Origin: Deltaproteobacteria bacterium
Lineage (GTDB): Bacteria > Desulfobacterota > Desulfarculia > Desulfarculales > Desulfarculaceae
Assembly: GCA_021811275.1 (NCBI GenBank)
Contig: JAJZPI010000017.1
Location: 1 to 36,377, forward strand
Direction of reading: 5' to 3'
Length of the DNA stretch: 36,377 bases
A model generated the notes under the pieces. It had not been told where the DNA came from, ran no database searches, and saw nothing but the letters and a program-made list of their open reading frames with translations. The position numbers were made by a program, and so were the translations under genes. Positions within the stretch are counted from its first letter, which is position 1. Every line of letters begins with the position of its first letter. This document shows, one piece after another, positions 1 through 8,193 of the stretch.

Positions 1-532
1 CGGGAACCAGCCCGTGGGTGGAGATGAAGCGAAAGGCCCTGAGCACCCGCAGGGGGTCGTCCTCCAGGACGCCCGGTCCGGCCGGTCGCAAGCGGCGGGC
101 GGCCAGATCGGCCCGCCCGCCGGTGGGGTCCAGAGTGCGCTGGCGTCCCTTCAGGAGAGCACCCAGTTCCAGGGCCAGGGCGTTGACTGTGAAATCGCGC
201 GCCCGCAGGTCGTCCTCTATGGTGGGGGCGCGCAGACCGACCAGGTCCAGGTATCCCCCGCCCGGTTCCCCTGTTATGACCACCCGGCAGGTGGCCATCT
301 CCTCCTTGAGCGGCACGAAGCGCGCCCCGACCTCCTGGGCCAGGGCTTGGCCCAGGGCCAGGGCGTCGCCGCTGGCGGCAAGGTCCAGGTCCGGGGCCTT
401 CAAACCCAGAAGCAGGTCGCGCACAGTGCCGCCCACCAGCCAGACGCGCTGACCTCGCCCTCGGGCCAGGGCGTGCAAGGTTTTCAGGACCGGATTGATT
501 TGCAGCGCAGACCAGGGGACCCGAGCGGTCAA
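1..532 (-). CDS. tRNA nucleotidyltransferase / poly(A) polymerase, N-terminal part (cut by window edge)
   Basis: This is a class II nucleotidyltransferase that adds CCA (or poly-A) to RNA 3' ends in the cytoplasm. The leftward frame is open from a TTG at 532 to the window edge, so the C-terminal part is missing. It contains the family signatures in order: LVGGTVRDLLLG (about residues 32-43), the metal-binding DLD (48-50), ARDFTVNALAL, and DDPLRVLRAFRF near the edge. The TTG start overlaps the stop codon of the upstream LysM gene (TTGA), which implies translational coupling; no ATG or GTG is available at this position. Whether it is a CCA-adding enzyme or PcnB cannot be decided without the C-terminal half. 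Confidence 0.85.
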   Translation of the reverse strand, partial: MTARVPWSALQINPVLKTLHALARGRGQRVWLVGGTVRDLLLGLKAPDLDLAASGDALALGQALAQEVGARFVPLKEEMATCRVVITGEPGGGYLDLVGLRAPTIEDDLRARDFTVNALALELGALLKGRQRTLDPTGGRADLAARRLRPAGPGVLEDDPLRVLRAFRFISTHGLVP

Positions 533-1602
533 GAATTGCCGCCCGGAATGATGACTATAGTTTCGCCGATGAGCAATTGACGGCGATCGCCCAACTGGGT
601 GGCGTTCCAGCGCACGATGTCGTCCATGTTCACCTTGTACTTGCGGGCCAGGCCCAGCATGGTTTCGCCAGGCTTGACCTTGTGGCTCACCTTGCGGTGA
701 TCTGGCTGAGGCTTGGAGGGAGCCGGCCGAGGCGCCACTTTGGGCTGGCGTTTGGCCTCGGAATCAGAGGCTTCGGCGGCGGCACGGGGAGCCGGCGTTG
801 GGGACGCTGCCGGGGTATTGGCCTGGGCCTTGGCCACCTGGGCCATCCCTTGCTCGAGTTTGGCCAGGCGCTGCTCCAGGCTGGAGATATTGGCGGCCGG
901 AGCCGGGGCTGGGGCCTTGGCCACCTGGGCCATACCCTGCTCAAGCTTGGCCAAGCGCTGCTCGAGGTTGGAGAGCTCGGCGGCGGGAGCTGGGGCCGCT
1001 GGCACCGGGGAGGTGGCCTGGAGGCGGGCTTGGACCTGCTCCAGGCGTTCCAGACGGGCCAGAATTTTGGGGTCGGCCGCGGGCGCGGAGACGGTCTTGC
1101 TTCCCTGGGACTTGGCCGCCTGCTCCTTCTCCAGATGCTCGATACGCCCGGCCAATGCCTTCAAGTCCTGGGCCAAGGCGGCCAGGGGCTTGTCTTCCTT
1201 CTTATGGGAAACCAATGTCTTGACCTGCTTCTCCAGGTCGTCCAGGCGGCGGTCCAGGCCATCGGAGTGGGGGGCGGGCTGCCCTGGGGAGGCCGAGGCC
1301 CGGCGGGCGCGGAGCTCCTCGATGTCCTTGCGCATGGACCCCAGATCGTTGACCAGGGAGGAAAGCTGGGCTTGGGCCTTTTCGCTGGCCACCAGGGCTT
1401 TTTCCATCAGGGGAGCCGGGGCGGCGGGGGCGACGGCCTCGGGCTCCGGCGCGAAGGCGTTGCCCACCCACATGCTGACCAGATAGATCACCCCCAGCAC
1501 GATGAGCGCCACGATGAGCATCTCCAAGCCGGAGAGCTTGAAGTTGCGCCGGTTGGCCGCAGGCACGAAACGCGGTTTTTCGCTTTTTTCGGGGGTAGCC
1601 AT
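529..1602 (-). CDS. LysM-domain membrane protein with coiled coil
   Basis: This is a 357-residue protein of unknown role, probably anchored in the inner membrane and reaching the peptidoglycan. A short basic N-terminus is followed by one membrane segment (about 28-46), an Ala/Pro-rich coiled-coil region with a 29-residue tandem repeat (QRLAKLEQGMAQVAKA in both copies), and a C-terminal LysM domain (about 307-357, starting HKVKPGETMLGLARKYKV) expected to bind glycan. I chose the ATG at 1602 because GAGG lies just upstream and the membrane segment then sits near the N-terminus; the frame remains open to 1671. Its stop overlaps the start of the nucleotidyltransferase gene. The LysM assignment is firm; the function is not known. 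Confidence 0.85.
   Translation of the reverse strand: MATPEKSEKPRFVPAANRRNFKLSGLEMLIVALIVLGVIYLVSMWVGNAFAPEPEAVAPAAPAPLMEKALVASEKAQAQLSSLVNDLGSMRKDIEELRARRASASPGQPAPHSDGLDRRLDDLEKQVKTLVSHKKEDKPLAALAQDLKALAGRIEHLEKEQAAKSQGSKTVSAPAADPKILARLERLEQVQARLQATSPVPAAPAPAAELSNLEQRLAKLEQGMAQVAKAPAPAPAANISSLEQRLAKLEQGMAQVAKAQANTPAASPTPAPRAAAEASDSEAKRQPKVAPRPAPSKPQPDHRKVSHKVKPGETMLGLARKYKVNMDDIVRWNATQLGDRRQLLIGETIVIIPGGNS
829..1002. repeat. 87-bp imperfect tandem repeat inside the LysM gene
   Basis: Two copies (829-915 and 916-1002) begin with cttggccacctgggcc. The period is 29 codons, so the reading frame is kept. The repeat encodes the duplicated coiled-coil unit, which looks like a simple duplication at the protein level. 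Confidence 0.7.
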
Positions 1603-1788
1603 TTGACCTCTACGTGCTCTGGCCAACAACCTAGCAGAGGGCGCCAGGCCGGTCAAGCAGCGCTGGCCCATGGGGTGCGCCTTGACGGCGGCGCTCGGGC
1701 CGGCATATGTTTAGCCCACCCGCGCGGCTAGTATATCAGCCCGGCGGTCCGGCCGCGAACCCCGGACGCATGGGCTTGGGGAGAGGAA

Positions 1789-2583
1789 ATGACCCAGTAC
1801 CAGACCCTGCTCGCCGAAGACCGCGGCCCCGTCCGCCTGCTCACCCTGAACCAACCCGCCATCTTCAACCCCCTGGACGAGGTCAGCGGGCCCGAGCTGG
1901 TGGCGGCCCTGGAGGAGGCCGACCGCGACACGGCGGTGCGGGCCCTGGTTCTCACCGGAGCGGGCAAGGCCTTTTCCGCCGGCGGCAACGTGCGCCTAAT
2001 GGGCGAGCAGTTGGCCAAGGGGCAAGCCACCAAACCCTTCTTCGCCCAGATCGCAGGGGTGCTCAACCGCAGCATCCTGGCCCTGCGTCAACTCAAGAAA
2101 CCCGTGGTCTGCGCCCTGAACGGCGTGGCCGCCGGGGGTGGCCTGGGCTGGTGCCTGGCCTGCGACCTGGTGGTGGCCGCCAGGAGCGCCCGCCTCGACC
2201 CGGGCTACATCCGCATCGCCTTGAGCCCCGACGGCGGGGCCACGGCGCTCATCACCCGCCTGATCGGCCACAAACGGGCCACCGAGTTCTTCCTCCTGGG
2301 CCAGGCCCTGGAGACCGAGACCGCCCTGGCCTGGGGCCTGATCAACCGGGTGGTGGATGACGGGGTGGTGCTGGAAGAGGCGCTCAAGCTGGCCGGCCTG
2401 TTGGCCCAGGGGCCCCGCCACGCCCTGGCCGCCACCAAGGCCCTGCTCGGCCGGGCCGCCCTGGGCGACTTGGCCGGCCTGGTGGAAGACGAACGATCCA
2501 TGCTTCTGGAACTGGCCGACGAGCCGGACTTCGTGGAAGGCATCAAGGCCTTCTTCGAGCGGCGCAAGCCCGACTTCAGCTGA
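1789..2583 (+). CDS. enoyl-CoA hydratase/isomerase family protein
   Basis: This is a 264-residue crotonase-fold enzyme acting on an acyl-CoA thioester in the cytoplasm. The two oxyanion-hole segments are visible (AFSAGGNV, 61-68; NGVAAGGGLG, 111-120). The catalytic loop reads SPDGG (146-150). The second catalytic position is therefore Asp148 rather than the Glu of classical hydratases, as in PaaG-like isomerases, so the exact reaction is open (hydration, isomerisation or ring chemistry). A good ribosome site (GGAGAGGAA) directly precedes the ATG. It stands alone between a divergent LysM gene and a convergent [4Fe-4S] gene. The other acyl-CoA genes of this window (icmF, etfBA) are distant but suggest active fatty or branched-chain acid metabolism. 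Confidence 0.85.
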   Translation: MTQYQTLLAEDRGPVRLLTLNQPAIFNPLDEVSGPELVAALEEADRDTAVRALVLTGAGKAFSAGGNVRLMGEQLAKGQATKPFFAQIAGVLNRSILALRQLKKPVVCALNGVAAGGGLGWCLACDLVVAARSARLDPGYIRIALSPDGGATALITRLIGHKRATEFFLLGQALETETALAWGLINRVVDDGVVLEEALKLAGLLAQGPRHALAATKALLGRAALGDLAGLVEDERSMLLELADEPDFVEGIKAFFERRKPDFS

Positions 2584-2600
2584 CCGCCAACCTCGCGCGG

Positions 2601-2629
2601 CCCCTGCCTCAACCCTCCTGGGGCAGGGG
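2601..2629 (+). terminator. possible terminator hairpin between convergent genes
   Basis: CCCCTGCC (2601-2608) pairs with GGCAGGGG (2622-2629), an 8-bp perfect stem. It lies just after the enoyl-CoA hydratase gene and overlaps the 3' end of the convergent gene. No T-run follows, so Rho-independent termination is uncertain. Confidence 0.35.
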
Positions 2630-3475
2630 TATGCGCGAGGCGCAGGGCACCCCCACCTGGCAAAGACCGCAGCCCTCGATCTTCAGTCCATAGGTCTTTT
2701 GGTTGTACTCCTCGGCCCGGACCATGACATGCTCCCGGCAGAGGACCTTGTCGTGGCCCTTCTCGGAGAGAGCCCCCACCGGACAGCGTGTAATGCACTT
2801 GCCGCAGATCCCGTGACTGTAGAACAGGCACCAGGCCCGGTGATCGGCGTAAGGCCGGGGAGTGGGGGGCAGCTCGGCCCGCACCACCACCGAGCCCACC
2901 CGCACCGCCTTGCCCTTGGGGGTGATAAGGCCGTCACAGAGGCCGAAGGTGCCCAGGCCGGAAATGTGGGCGGCATGGCGCTCGGACCAGTTGGAGGCCC
3001 AGACGTGGCGCTCGGACTTCTGGAAGGACCACTGGGGCGCCATTTGGGGCGAAACCGCGGGCAAGCCCTGCTGGCACAGGACCTCGGCCACCTTGGCCCT
3101 GAGCAGGCGGTTGAACTGCTCGCCGTAGAGGCGGGAGCGCGCCCAGCGCTCGGAGGCGAAGGTTTTTTGGGCGGCGTTCTCTTTTCGGGTCGCCTGGGTC
3201 TGGGGCAGAATCCAGCAGACCACAGCGAGTTCGGAGGCCTTGGCCGGATTCTCCGGGAAGGTCAGGTTGAATATCTCCTCCGGCAGCCAGAAGAACTCCC
3301 CGATGTGGTCCTTGCACTGGCGGTAGAGGGGATCGTCCCCCCGCGAGAAGCCCACCAGGGGTTCCTCCCAAGCCTTCTCGCCGGATTCGTTCCGCAGGGA
3401 ATTATCGGGGGATTTATCAATGAAATCCTTAATATAATTTTCCAACCACTGGGCCAAGCGGGCGGGGTCGCTCAT
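2609..3475 (-). CDS. epoxyqueuosine-reductase-like 2x[4Fe-4S] protein
   Basis: This is a 288-residue cytoplasmic iron-sulfur protein. The C-terminal part has a ferredoxin-type CGKCITRCP motif (C224, C227, C231) and a second Cys group, CGLCQVGVPC (C269, C272, C278). This arrangement is seen in proteins related to epoxyqueuosine reductase and reductive-dehalogenase-like ferredoxin proteins. The N-terminal 200 residues show no cobalamin motif that I recognise, so a QueG role in tRNA modification is not supported. I chose the ATG at 3475 (SD GGAG 8 nt upstream); the frame is open to 3565. It is convergent with the hydratase and divergent from rubrerythrin, possibly linking it to redox stress. The substrate is unknown. 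Confidence 0.75.
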   Translation of the reverse strand: MSDPARLAQWLENYIKDFIDKSPDNSLRNESGEKAWEEPLVGFSRGDDPLYRQCKDHIGEFFWLPEEIFNLTFPENPAKASELAVVCWILPQTQATRKENAAQKTFASERWARSRLYGEQFNRLLRAKVAEVLCQQGLPAVSPQMAPQWSFQKSERHVWASNWSERHAAHISGLGTFGLCDGLITPKGKAVRVGSVVVRAELPPTPRPYADHRAWCLFYSHGICGKCITRCPVGALSEKGHDKVLCREHVMVRAEEYNQKTYGLKIEGCGLCQVGVPCASRIPLPQEG

Positions 3476-3572
3476 GTTATTTGCTCCACTTTTGGCGGCC
3501 AAGGCTTTATCCTTAAATATACCACCATATTTGATCGGGCCGGACAACCCTGGATGGCGGAGCATTTTGCCC

Positions 3573-3619
3573 TTGCTTGGCCCACCGTCTGCTGGTAACT
3601 TAATTAGTAATCGTTACTA
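3573..3619 (+). promoter_or_regulatory. rubrerythrin promoter with palindromic operator (PerR/Fur-like)
   Basis: A possible -35 TTGCTT (3573-3578) and -10 TAACTT (3596-3601), 17 bp apart, are followed by a perfect inverted repeat TAGTAA-TCG-TTACTA (3605-3619). As a 15-mer this has the 7-1-7 symmetry typical of Fur/PerR-family sites. Rubrerythrin is a known PerR target in anaerobes, so a peroxide-responsive repressor site is a reasonable inference. The palindrome is seen directly; the regulator is not in the window. Confidence 0.5.
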
Positions 3620-3674
3620 CGACAGTTTTTACAGCGGGCCCGCCAAAGCCCAATAACCAAGAGGAGGGGACCCC

Positions 3675-4172
3675 ATGTCCAAAGCCGAAAGCATGCTCAA
3701 GGAAGCCTTCGCCGGCGAGTCGCAGGCCAACCGCAAATATCTGGCCTTTGCCAAGAAGGCCGACGACGAGGGCCTGCATCAGGCCGCCCGCATGTTCCGC
3801 GCCGCCGCCGAGGCCGAGACCGTTCACGCCCACAACCACCTGCGCGCGCTCAAGGGCATCGGCTCCACCGCCGACAACCTCAAAGCCGCCGTGGCCGGCG
3901 AGACCCACGAGTTCACCCACATGTATCCGGAAATGATCGAGGCGGCCAAGGCGGAGGGCCACAAAGAGGCCGAGCGCTCCTTCAACTACGCCAACGAGGT
4001 GGAGAAGGTCCACGCCGCGCTCTACCAGAAGCTCCTGGACAAGGGCGGTAAGTCCGACGAGGACTACCCCTACTATGTCTGCCCGGTCTGCGGCTACACT
4101 CACGAAAAGGAACACCCCGAACGCTGCCCGGTTTGCAACGCCAAGGGCGACCGCTTCATCCGCGTCGACTAG
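3675..4172 (+). CDS. rbr: rubrerythrin
   Basis: This is a non-heme diiron peroxidase that detoxifies hydrogen peroxide in anaerobes in the cytoplasm. Its 165 residues comprise a four-helix diiron domain with FAGESQANRKY near residue 12 and an ExxH ligand pair (E48-T-V-H51), a second Glu/His helix pair (about 100-115), and a C-terminal rubredoxin-like [Fe(SCys)4] knuckle pair, CPVCGY and CPVCNAKG. The length fits the short rubrerythrin class. A strong AGGAGGGG ribosome site precedes the ATG, and a palindromic candidate operator sits in its promoter. A clear intrinsic terminator follows, so the gene is probably monocistronic. Confidence 0.95.
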   Translation: MSKAESMLKEAFAGESQANRKYLAFAKKADDEGLHQAARMFRAAAEAETVHAHNHLRALKGIGSTADNLKAAVAGETHEFTHMYPEMIEAAKAEGHKEAERSFNYANEVEKVHAALYQKLLDKGGKSDEDYPYYVCPVCGYTHEKEHPERCPVCNAKGDRFIRVD

Positions 4173-4266
4173 CCGGGTTCCCCCGGCGGGCGTCGCGAGA
4201 CGGGGAAGCTGTTTCCCCATCGGACCTCGCGCGCTCCCGGTGAGGATCGGATTGGCAAGATAAAGA

Positions 4267-4298
4267 GGGCGGGGATAATCCCCGCCCTTCCTTTCCCA
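4267..4298 (+). terminator. intrinsic terminator of rubrerythrin
   Basis: GGGCGGGG (4267-4274) pairs with CCCCGCCC (4280-4287) around ATAAT, followed by TTCCTTTCC. It lies about 95 bp after the rubrerythrin stop and before the convergent MBL gene. Confidence 0.75.
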
Positions 4299-4350
4299 CA
4301 ATTGGCGCGCGCGGTTCCTTCCTGGAGAAGCGTCGGTTGCGCCCGCCGTT

Positions 4351-5259
4351 TCAGCCTTCCAAGCTGCGGCGCACCAGGATCCGGCAGCAGTTCACTATCC
4401 CCTCGGCGGAGTAGAGGGTCATCTCGCCGTGATAGTGGCGCTGGAACATGCCGCGCACCAGGTCCTCATTTGCGACACCCGCGGCGTGGTCCCTCCGCAC
4501 GCCCTTCCGTTCGGAGGCCAGGTACTCGGCCAGGTGGGCGAGGTAGCGGTCCACGTCCGGGCCCTCAAAACAAACCTGGTGTCCCAGGCCCAGGAAGGTG
4601 GGCGACAGGGCGGCTATCTCATCCAGGTTTTTCAGATAGCCCGTATAGGATACGAAGTACAGCGGGAATATCTGGCCCTGGTGGTTGGCGAAGCCGGCCG
4701 AGTCGGCGGCCAGCACCGCCCCCTCCTGGGGAATGTGAGCGATCAGGCCGCCGGGGGCGTGGCCCTGATCGGCCAGGAACCTGAGCGACACCCCTCCCAA
4801 GTCCAACTCCTCTGCCGGGTCGAGGACGCGCCAGGGCGAGGGAAGCAGGGGGGACAAGGCTGGCCAGGGGCCGAAGGGGGTCAGGCCGTCGCGCTCGGCC
4901 ACCGCGGCGGAGGTGAAGCCGTCCTCGTACGCGTAATGCTCCAGGGTCTTGGGCCGGGCCAGGAAATCGGCGCTGGCCTGGGTGAGCAGCAGGGTGGCGC
5001 GGGGCAGGCCGGCCATCAGCCCGGCCTGACCGGTGGCGTGGTCGGCATGGGCGTGGGAGATGATCAGGTGCCGGACCTCCTCGCGCGCCACGCCCAGGGC
5101 GTCGATCTGGCTCAGCACCAGGGGTGCGGTGGCGGAAATGCCGGCCTCGAATATGGCGCTGGCCTCGGCTCCGCGCACCAGGTAGGCTGCGGCGTGGCAG
5201 GAACCCAGCCGCCAGAAACTTTGGCCCAACCGCCGGACCTGGCTCACCCTACTATCCAA
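4351..5259 (-). CDS. MBL-fold metallo-hydrolase
   Basis: This is a 302-residue metallo-beta-lactamase-fold hydrolase, presumably a cytoplasmic zinc or iron enzyme. The signature HAHADH is at 69-74, followed by GQAGLM, with further ligands expected in DQGHAPGGL and AADSAG and a late LGLGHQV. The substrate is not evident; thioester and lactone hydrolases share the motif. The start is TTG at 5259, with GGAGAGG placed 7 nt upstream. A GTG at 5247 that overlaps the stop of the upstream stress-protein gene is an alternative. The 16-bp overlap with that gene implies a coupled two-gene unit. Confidence 0.85.
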   Translation of the reverse strand: MDSRVSQVRRLGQSFWRLGSCHAAAYLVRGAEASAIFEAGISATAPLVLSQIDALGVAREEVRHLIISHAHADHATGQAGLMAGLPRATLLLTQASADFLARPKTLEHYAYEDGFTSAAVAERDGLTPFGPWPALSPLLPSPWRVLDPAEELDLGGVSLRFLADQGHAPGGLIAHIPQEGAVLAADSAGFANHQGQIFPLYFVSYTGYLKNLDEIAALSPTFLGLGHQVCFEGPDVDRYLAHLAEYLASERKGVRRDHAAGVANEDLVRGMFQRHYHGEMTLYSAEGIVNCCRILVRRSLEG

Positions 5260-6179
5260 ACCGCCACCTCTCCACCCTTGTTCAGCACCCGATCGCTGAC
5301 ATGGCCTAAAAAGGAAGACCCGCCCTCGCCCCGGCGGCCCAGAACCACCGTGCCGTAGCCGCCGGCGCGAACCTCTTCCAGAATCGCTCCCACCACTCCT
5401 GGGCGGCCGGGCCGCTCCAGCACCTCGATCTGGTCCTCCTCCAGGCCGCCTTCCTTGAGAAGCCGCAGGGCCTGGCGATAGAAGTCGGGCGTGCAGGGTT
5501 CCGGGCCGCTATCCAACACTGCCGTGGGCCCCTCCTTGTCGGGCCGCGTGAAGTCCACCGGGCAATAGTCCGCGAATATCGCGCCCACGTGCAGGAGGTC
5601 TACCTTGCATTCGGGGTTGCCCCCCAGCATGAAGGCCAGGTGGTCCACGGCCTTCAGGGAGCCTTCCGAGCCGTCTACCGCGCAGAGCACCTTCAGGCTG
5701 GCCACCCGGCCGCCCACCACCCAGACCGGCAGGCGGTCGGCATGCTGCGCCACCTGATTGGTCACGCTGCCCAGGAACAGCTCCTGGGCCTTGCTCAGGC
5801 CCCGGCGGCCCAACACCACCGCGTCGTAGAGGCCCTGCTCGGCCTCGAAAAGGATGTCGCGGGCAATGTCGGCGGTGCGGGGGTGGGCCTTGCTGTCGAT
5901 CTGTTCTCCCTCAAGACCGTGACGCAGAAGCAGATGGTGGGCCTTTTCCAGAGCCTGCCGGGCCTGTCCCTGATAGCGCTCGCGCAGTTCCGCCAACCGG
6001 CGGAAGGCCACGGGGTCGCCCTCGGCCTGACGGACCATATCCGGAGGCAGGGAGCCCATGACGTTGAAGAGCGCCACCTTGAGCTCCCGGATCATGGCCC
6101 CTTCCATGAGCCCCACATAATCCACCGCCAGCTCGGCCGAGCGAGATCCGTCGATGGCGATGAGAATCTTCTTCTCCAT
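5244..6179 (-). CDS. universal stress protein, two tandem UspA domains
   Basis: This is a 311-residue protein made of two UspA folds in one chain. The first begins EKKILIAIDGS (residue 2) and ends near residue 155; the second begins SLKVLCAVDGS (about 160). Each carries the nucleotide-binding segment, VVLGRRGLS in the first and VVLGRRGEGGSSFLGHVSDRV in the second. The second matches the G-2x-G-9x-G(S/T) ATP-binding pattern best. It is likely a cytoplasmic ATP-binding stress or dormancy protein. It is transcribed leftward and overlaps the downstream MBL gene; a small coiled-coil gene lies 10 bp downstream of its start on the same strand. Confidence 0.92.
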   Translation of the reverse strand: MEKKILIAIDGSRSAELAVDYVGLMEGAMIRELKVALFNVMGSLPPDMVRQAEGDPVAFRRLAELRERYQGQARQALEKAHHLLLRHGLEGEQIDSKAHPRTADIARDILFEAEQGLYDAVVLGRRGLSKAQELFLGSVTNQVAQHADRLPVWVVGGRVASLKVLCAVDGSEGSLKAVDHLAFMLGGNPECKVDLLHVGAIFADYCPVDFTRPDKEGPTAVLDSGPEPCTPDFYRQALRLLKEGGLEEDQIEVLERPGRPGVVGAILEEVRAGGYGTVVLGRRGEGGSSFLGHVSDRVLNKGGEVAVWIVG

Positions 6180-6189
6180 GCCGGCCGGC

Positions 6190-6471
6190 CTAGGCCCCGC
6201 TTCCCCAAAGCAGGTGATTGATCCGTACCTTGCAGTGCTGAATCTGGGTGGCCAGCATCATCTTGCGCTGCTTCATGGTGAATATCTCGGAGGCGAAAGG
6301 GCCTTCACCGGCCAGCTCCCGGCCTTGCAGTTCGCGGGACTGCTTGTCGCAGTCCTGCATCTGCTGGTGCAGGCCCGCTATCTCCTCCTCCAGGGCCTTG
6401 ATCCGGGCCTGGTCCTCCGGTGGAGGCGGCGCAAAGGCGGGGCGCGGGGCTTGTTTGCTCTGCTCGCTCAT
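6190..6471 (-). CDS. small coiled-coil protein of unknown function
   Basis: This is a 93-residue hydrophilic protein with a Pro-rich N-terminus (PRPAFAPPPPED), then a predicted coiled coil (RIKALEEEIAGLHQQMQDCDKQ) and a basic C-terminus. It has no signal peptide and no family that I recognise. The ATG at 6471 has AAGGAG 12 nt upstream, a rather long spacing; a TTG at 6525 is an alternative start. It lies 10 bp ahead of the universal stress protein on the same strand, so the two and the MBL gene probably form one operon. Confidence 0.6.
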   Translation of the reverse strand: MSEQSKQAPRPAFAPPPPEDQARIKALEEEIAGLHQQMQDCDKQSRELQGRELAGEGPFASEIFTMKQRKMMLATQIQHCKVRINHLLWGSGA

Positions 6472-6637
6472 GCCTGCGTTTTTCTCCTTGGGGATGATAC
6501 TAGTGCCCAGGCCGGCTTCCTGCAATCTCCCGGCGGGCGCCCTTTTAAAATAATTTTTACCATGGGGATTTGTTTGGCGAAACCCCCGAAAGATGTTATT
6601 CTTTACCAGACTCAGGAAAAGAAAAGGACTGGTTTCG

Positions 6638-6883
6638 ATGAATATCTATGTCGGCAATCTTCCCTACAGCACGGGTGACAACGATCTTAAGGACCTCTTC
6701 AGCCAGGTGGGCAACGTGATCTCGGCCCGGGTAATCACCGACCGGGAGACCAACCGCTCGCGCGGCTTCGGTTTCGTGGAGATGGGCTCCTCCGAGGAGG
6801 GCCAGCAGGCCATCTCCCGCTTCCACGGCTATGCCATGGACGGCCGCAACCTGACCGTCAACGAGGCCAAGCCCCGCAGGTAA
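6638..6883 (+). CDS. RRM-domain RNA-binding protein
   Basis: This is an 81-residue single RNA-recognition-motif protein of the bacterial glycine-poor type. RNP2 is IYVGNL (3-8) and RNP1 is RGFGFVEM (42-49), with the aromatic residues needed for base stacking present. It likely binds single-stranded RNA, perhaps as a chaperone under stress. The ATG at 6638 has AAGGA upstream; the longer frame from 6593 lacks support. It is monocistronic, with an intrinsic terminator about 70 bp downstream. Confidence 0.93.
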   Translation: MNIYVGNLPYSTGDNDLKDLFSQVGNVISARVITDRETNRSRGFGFVEMGSSEEGQQAISRFHGYAMDGRNLTVNEAKPRR

Positions 6884-6952
6884 GGCCACGGCCCCGCCGC
6901 GGGCCGCAAACAGTTTCGTCTCTTCCAAATTTGCTTTGATACCTGGGTCGCT

Positions 6953-6985
6953 GGGGGCCGGAGACAATCCGGTCCCCTTCCTTTT
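6953..6985 (+). terminator. intrinsic terminator of the RRM gene
   Basis: A 10-bp stem with one G-T pair (6953-6962 with 6968-6977) and loop GACAA is followed by TTCCTTTT. The T-tract is on the + strand side, so it serves the RRM gene and not the convergent peptidase gene. Confidence 0.75.
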
Positions 6986-6989
6986 GATG

Positions 6990-8165
6990 CTATCCCGCCT
7001 CGTTCAATCCACGGCCCGGGCCGGTCAGCAGCCGCGCGCCCCCGGCCTCAAGGTGCACCGTGTCCTCAAGCTTGACGAACAGCCCCTCCGGGCCGTTCAG
7101 GTGCAGCTCCAAGGCCAAGGTCATGCCCGCTGCCAGGCGGGTGGGGTTCCTGGTGGAGATCACCGGCGGCTCGTTCAGCTCCAAGCCCACCCCATGGCCG
7201 ATGTAGTGGGCCTTGGCCCCGCCGGGGAAGCGCTGGAAATTCCCGCCCAGGCCAGCGGCGCGGGCCAGCTCGTCGGCCAGGGCGCAGGCCTGGACGCAGG
7301 TCATGCCCGGCCTGAGCGCGGCCATGAGGGCATCGCTCAACTCCCGTAGCCCGCCGCACATCTCCCACGCCGCCGCCGGAGCCGAGGCCAGGGCGTACAT
7401 GCGGGTCTGGTCGGCGTGGTAGCCCTCCACGCAGGCCGGGATGTCGGTCAGAGCCAGCTCGCCGGGGGCCAGGGCGCGCCGCGAGGGGCCGGCCGGCAGC
7501 GAGGGGTGCAGGCCCACCCCGGTGGCGGTGAAGACGGTGCCGGTCATGCGGGCGACGTCCGGCCCCGAGGCCACTGGCCCGTTGGCCATGAGCACGTCGG
7601 TCTGGCGGAAGAAGTAGACCCCTTGGTGGCCGGCCAGGCGCTGGGCGTGCTCGATGGCCGCGGCCAGCTCCAGTTCGGTCAACCCGGGGCGCAAGGCGGC
7701 CAGGGCGGCGCGGTGCCCGGCGGCCGTGGCCGCGCAGGCCGCCTCCACCGCCGCCACCTCCCCGGGCTCCTTAACCATGCGCTGGGCCAGCACCAGAGGG
7801 GTCAGGTCGGACAGCTCCCGCCCGCCCAGGGCCCTTTGCAGGGCCGCAGCCTCGCCCAGGTTCAGGATGTCCAGCTCAGCGCCGATCTTTTCGCCCGCCC
7901 CCGCGCCGGGAAACATCGCCGCGCAGGCGCGGGTCAGCCTGGACTCCTCGCGCAGGCAGGCCGGGTCCAGGCCGCAGGCAGCCCTTGCGTGCTCCGCGCC
8001 CCGGCGCAGGAAGAGCCGGTAATCATCGGGCCGCGCCATTAGCCACGCCGGGGTGGCCACGCCGGTGTAGTAGTAGACGTCGCGGGACCAGGAGAGCACC
8101 GCGCCGGCCAAGCCGGCATCGGACAGAGACCCTTGCAACTCGGCTACTTGCTTGTCGTAATCCAT
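6990..8165 (-). CDS. M24 family metallopeptidase (Xaa-Pro aminopeptidase-like)
   Basis: This is a 391-residue protein with a creatinase-like N-terminal domain and a C-terminal pita-bread domain. The five metal ligands of the M24 family can be placed: D241 and D252 (LTDIPACVEGYHADQTR), H324 (GHGVGLELNEPP), E353 (ALELHL) and E367 (KLEDTV). Expected activity is hydrolysis of Xaa-Pro bonds by a dinuclear metal centre in the cytoplasm, though creatinase-type homologues have other substrates. No good ribosome site precedes the ATG at 8165. It follows icmF after 73 bp containing a long hairpin, so read-through from the icmF operon is possible but unproven. Confidence 0.9.
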   Translation of the reverse strand: MDYDKQVAELQGSLSDAGLAGAVLSWSRDVYYYTGVATPAWLMARPDDYRLFLRRGAEHARAACGLDPACLREESRLTRACAAMFPGAGAGEKIGAELDILNLGEAAALQRALGGRELSDLTPLVLAQRMVKEPGEVAAVEAACAATAAGHRAALAALRPGLTELELAAAIEHAQRLAGHQGVYFFRQTDVLMANGPVASGPDVARMTGTVFTATGVGLHPSLPAGPSRRALAPGELALTDIPACVEGYHADQTRMYALASAPAAAWEMCGGLRELSDALMAALRPGMTCVQACALADELARAAGLGGNFQRFPGGAKAHYIGHGVGLELNEPPVISTRNPTRLAAGMTLALELHLNGPEGLFVKLEDTVHLEAGGARLLTGPGRGLNEAG

Positions 8166-8193
8166 GACCGTCTGATTTTTCTAAGGAGGGGAG

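Noticed and set aside
577-1731. 384-codon rightward frame over the LysM gene
   Set aside because: Glycine/leucine-rich antisense shadow; the leftward LysM protein has a clear domain structure.
3600-4301. Long leftward frame over rubrerythrin
   Set aside because: It is antisense to a certain gene, has shadow-type Val/Leu/Gly-rich sequence and no motif.
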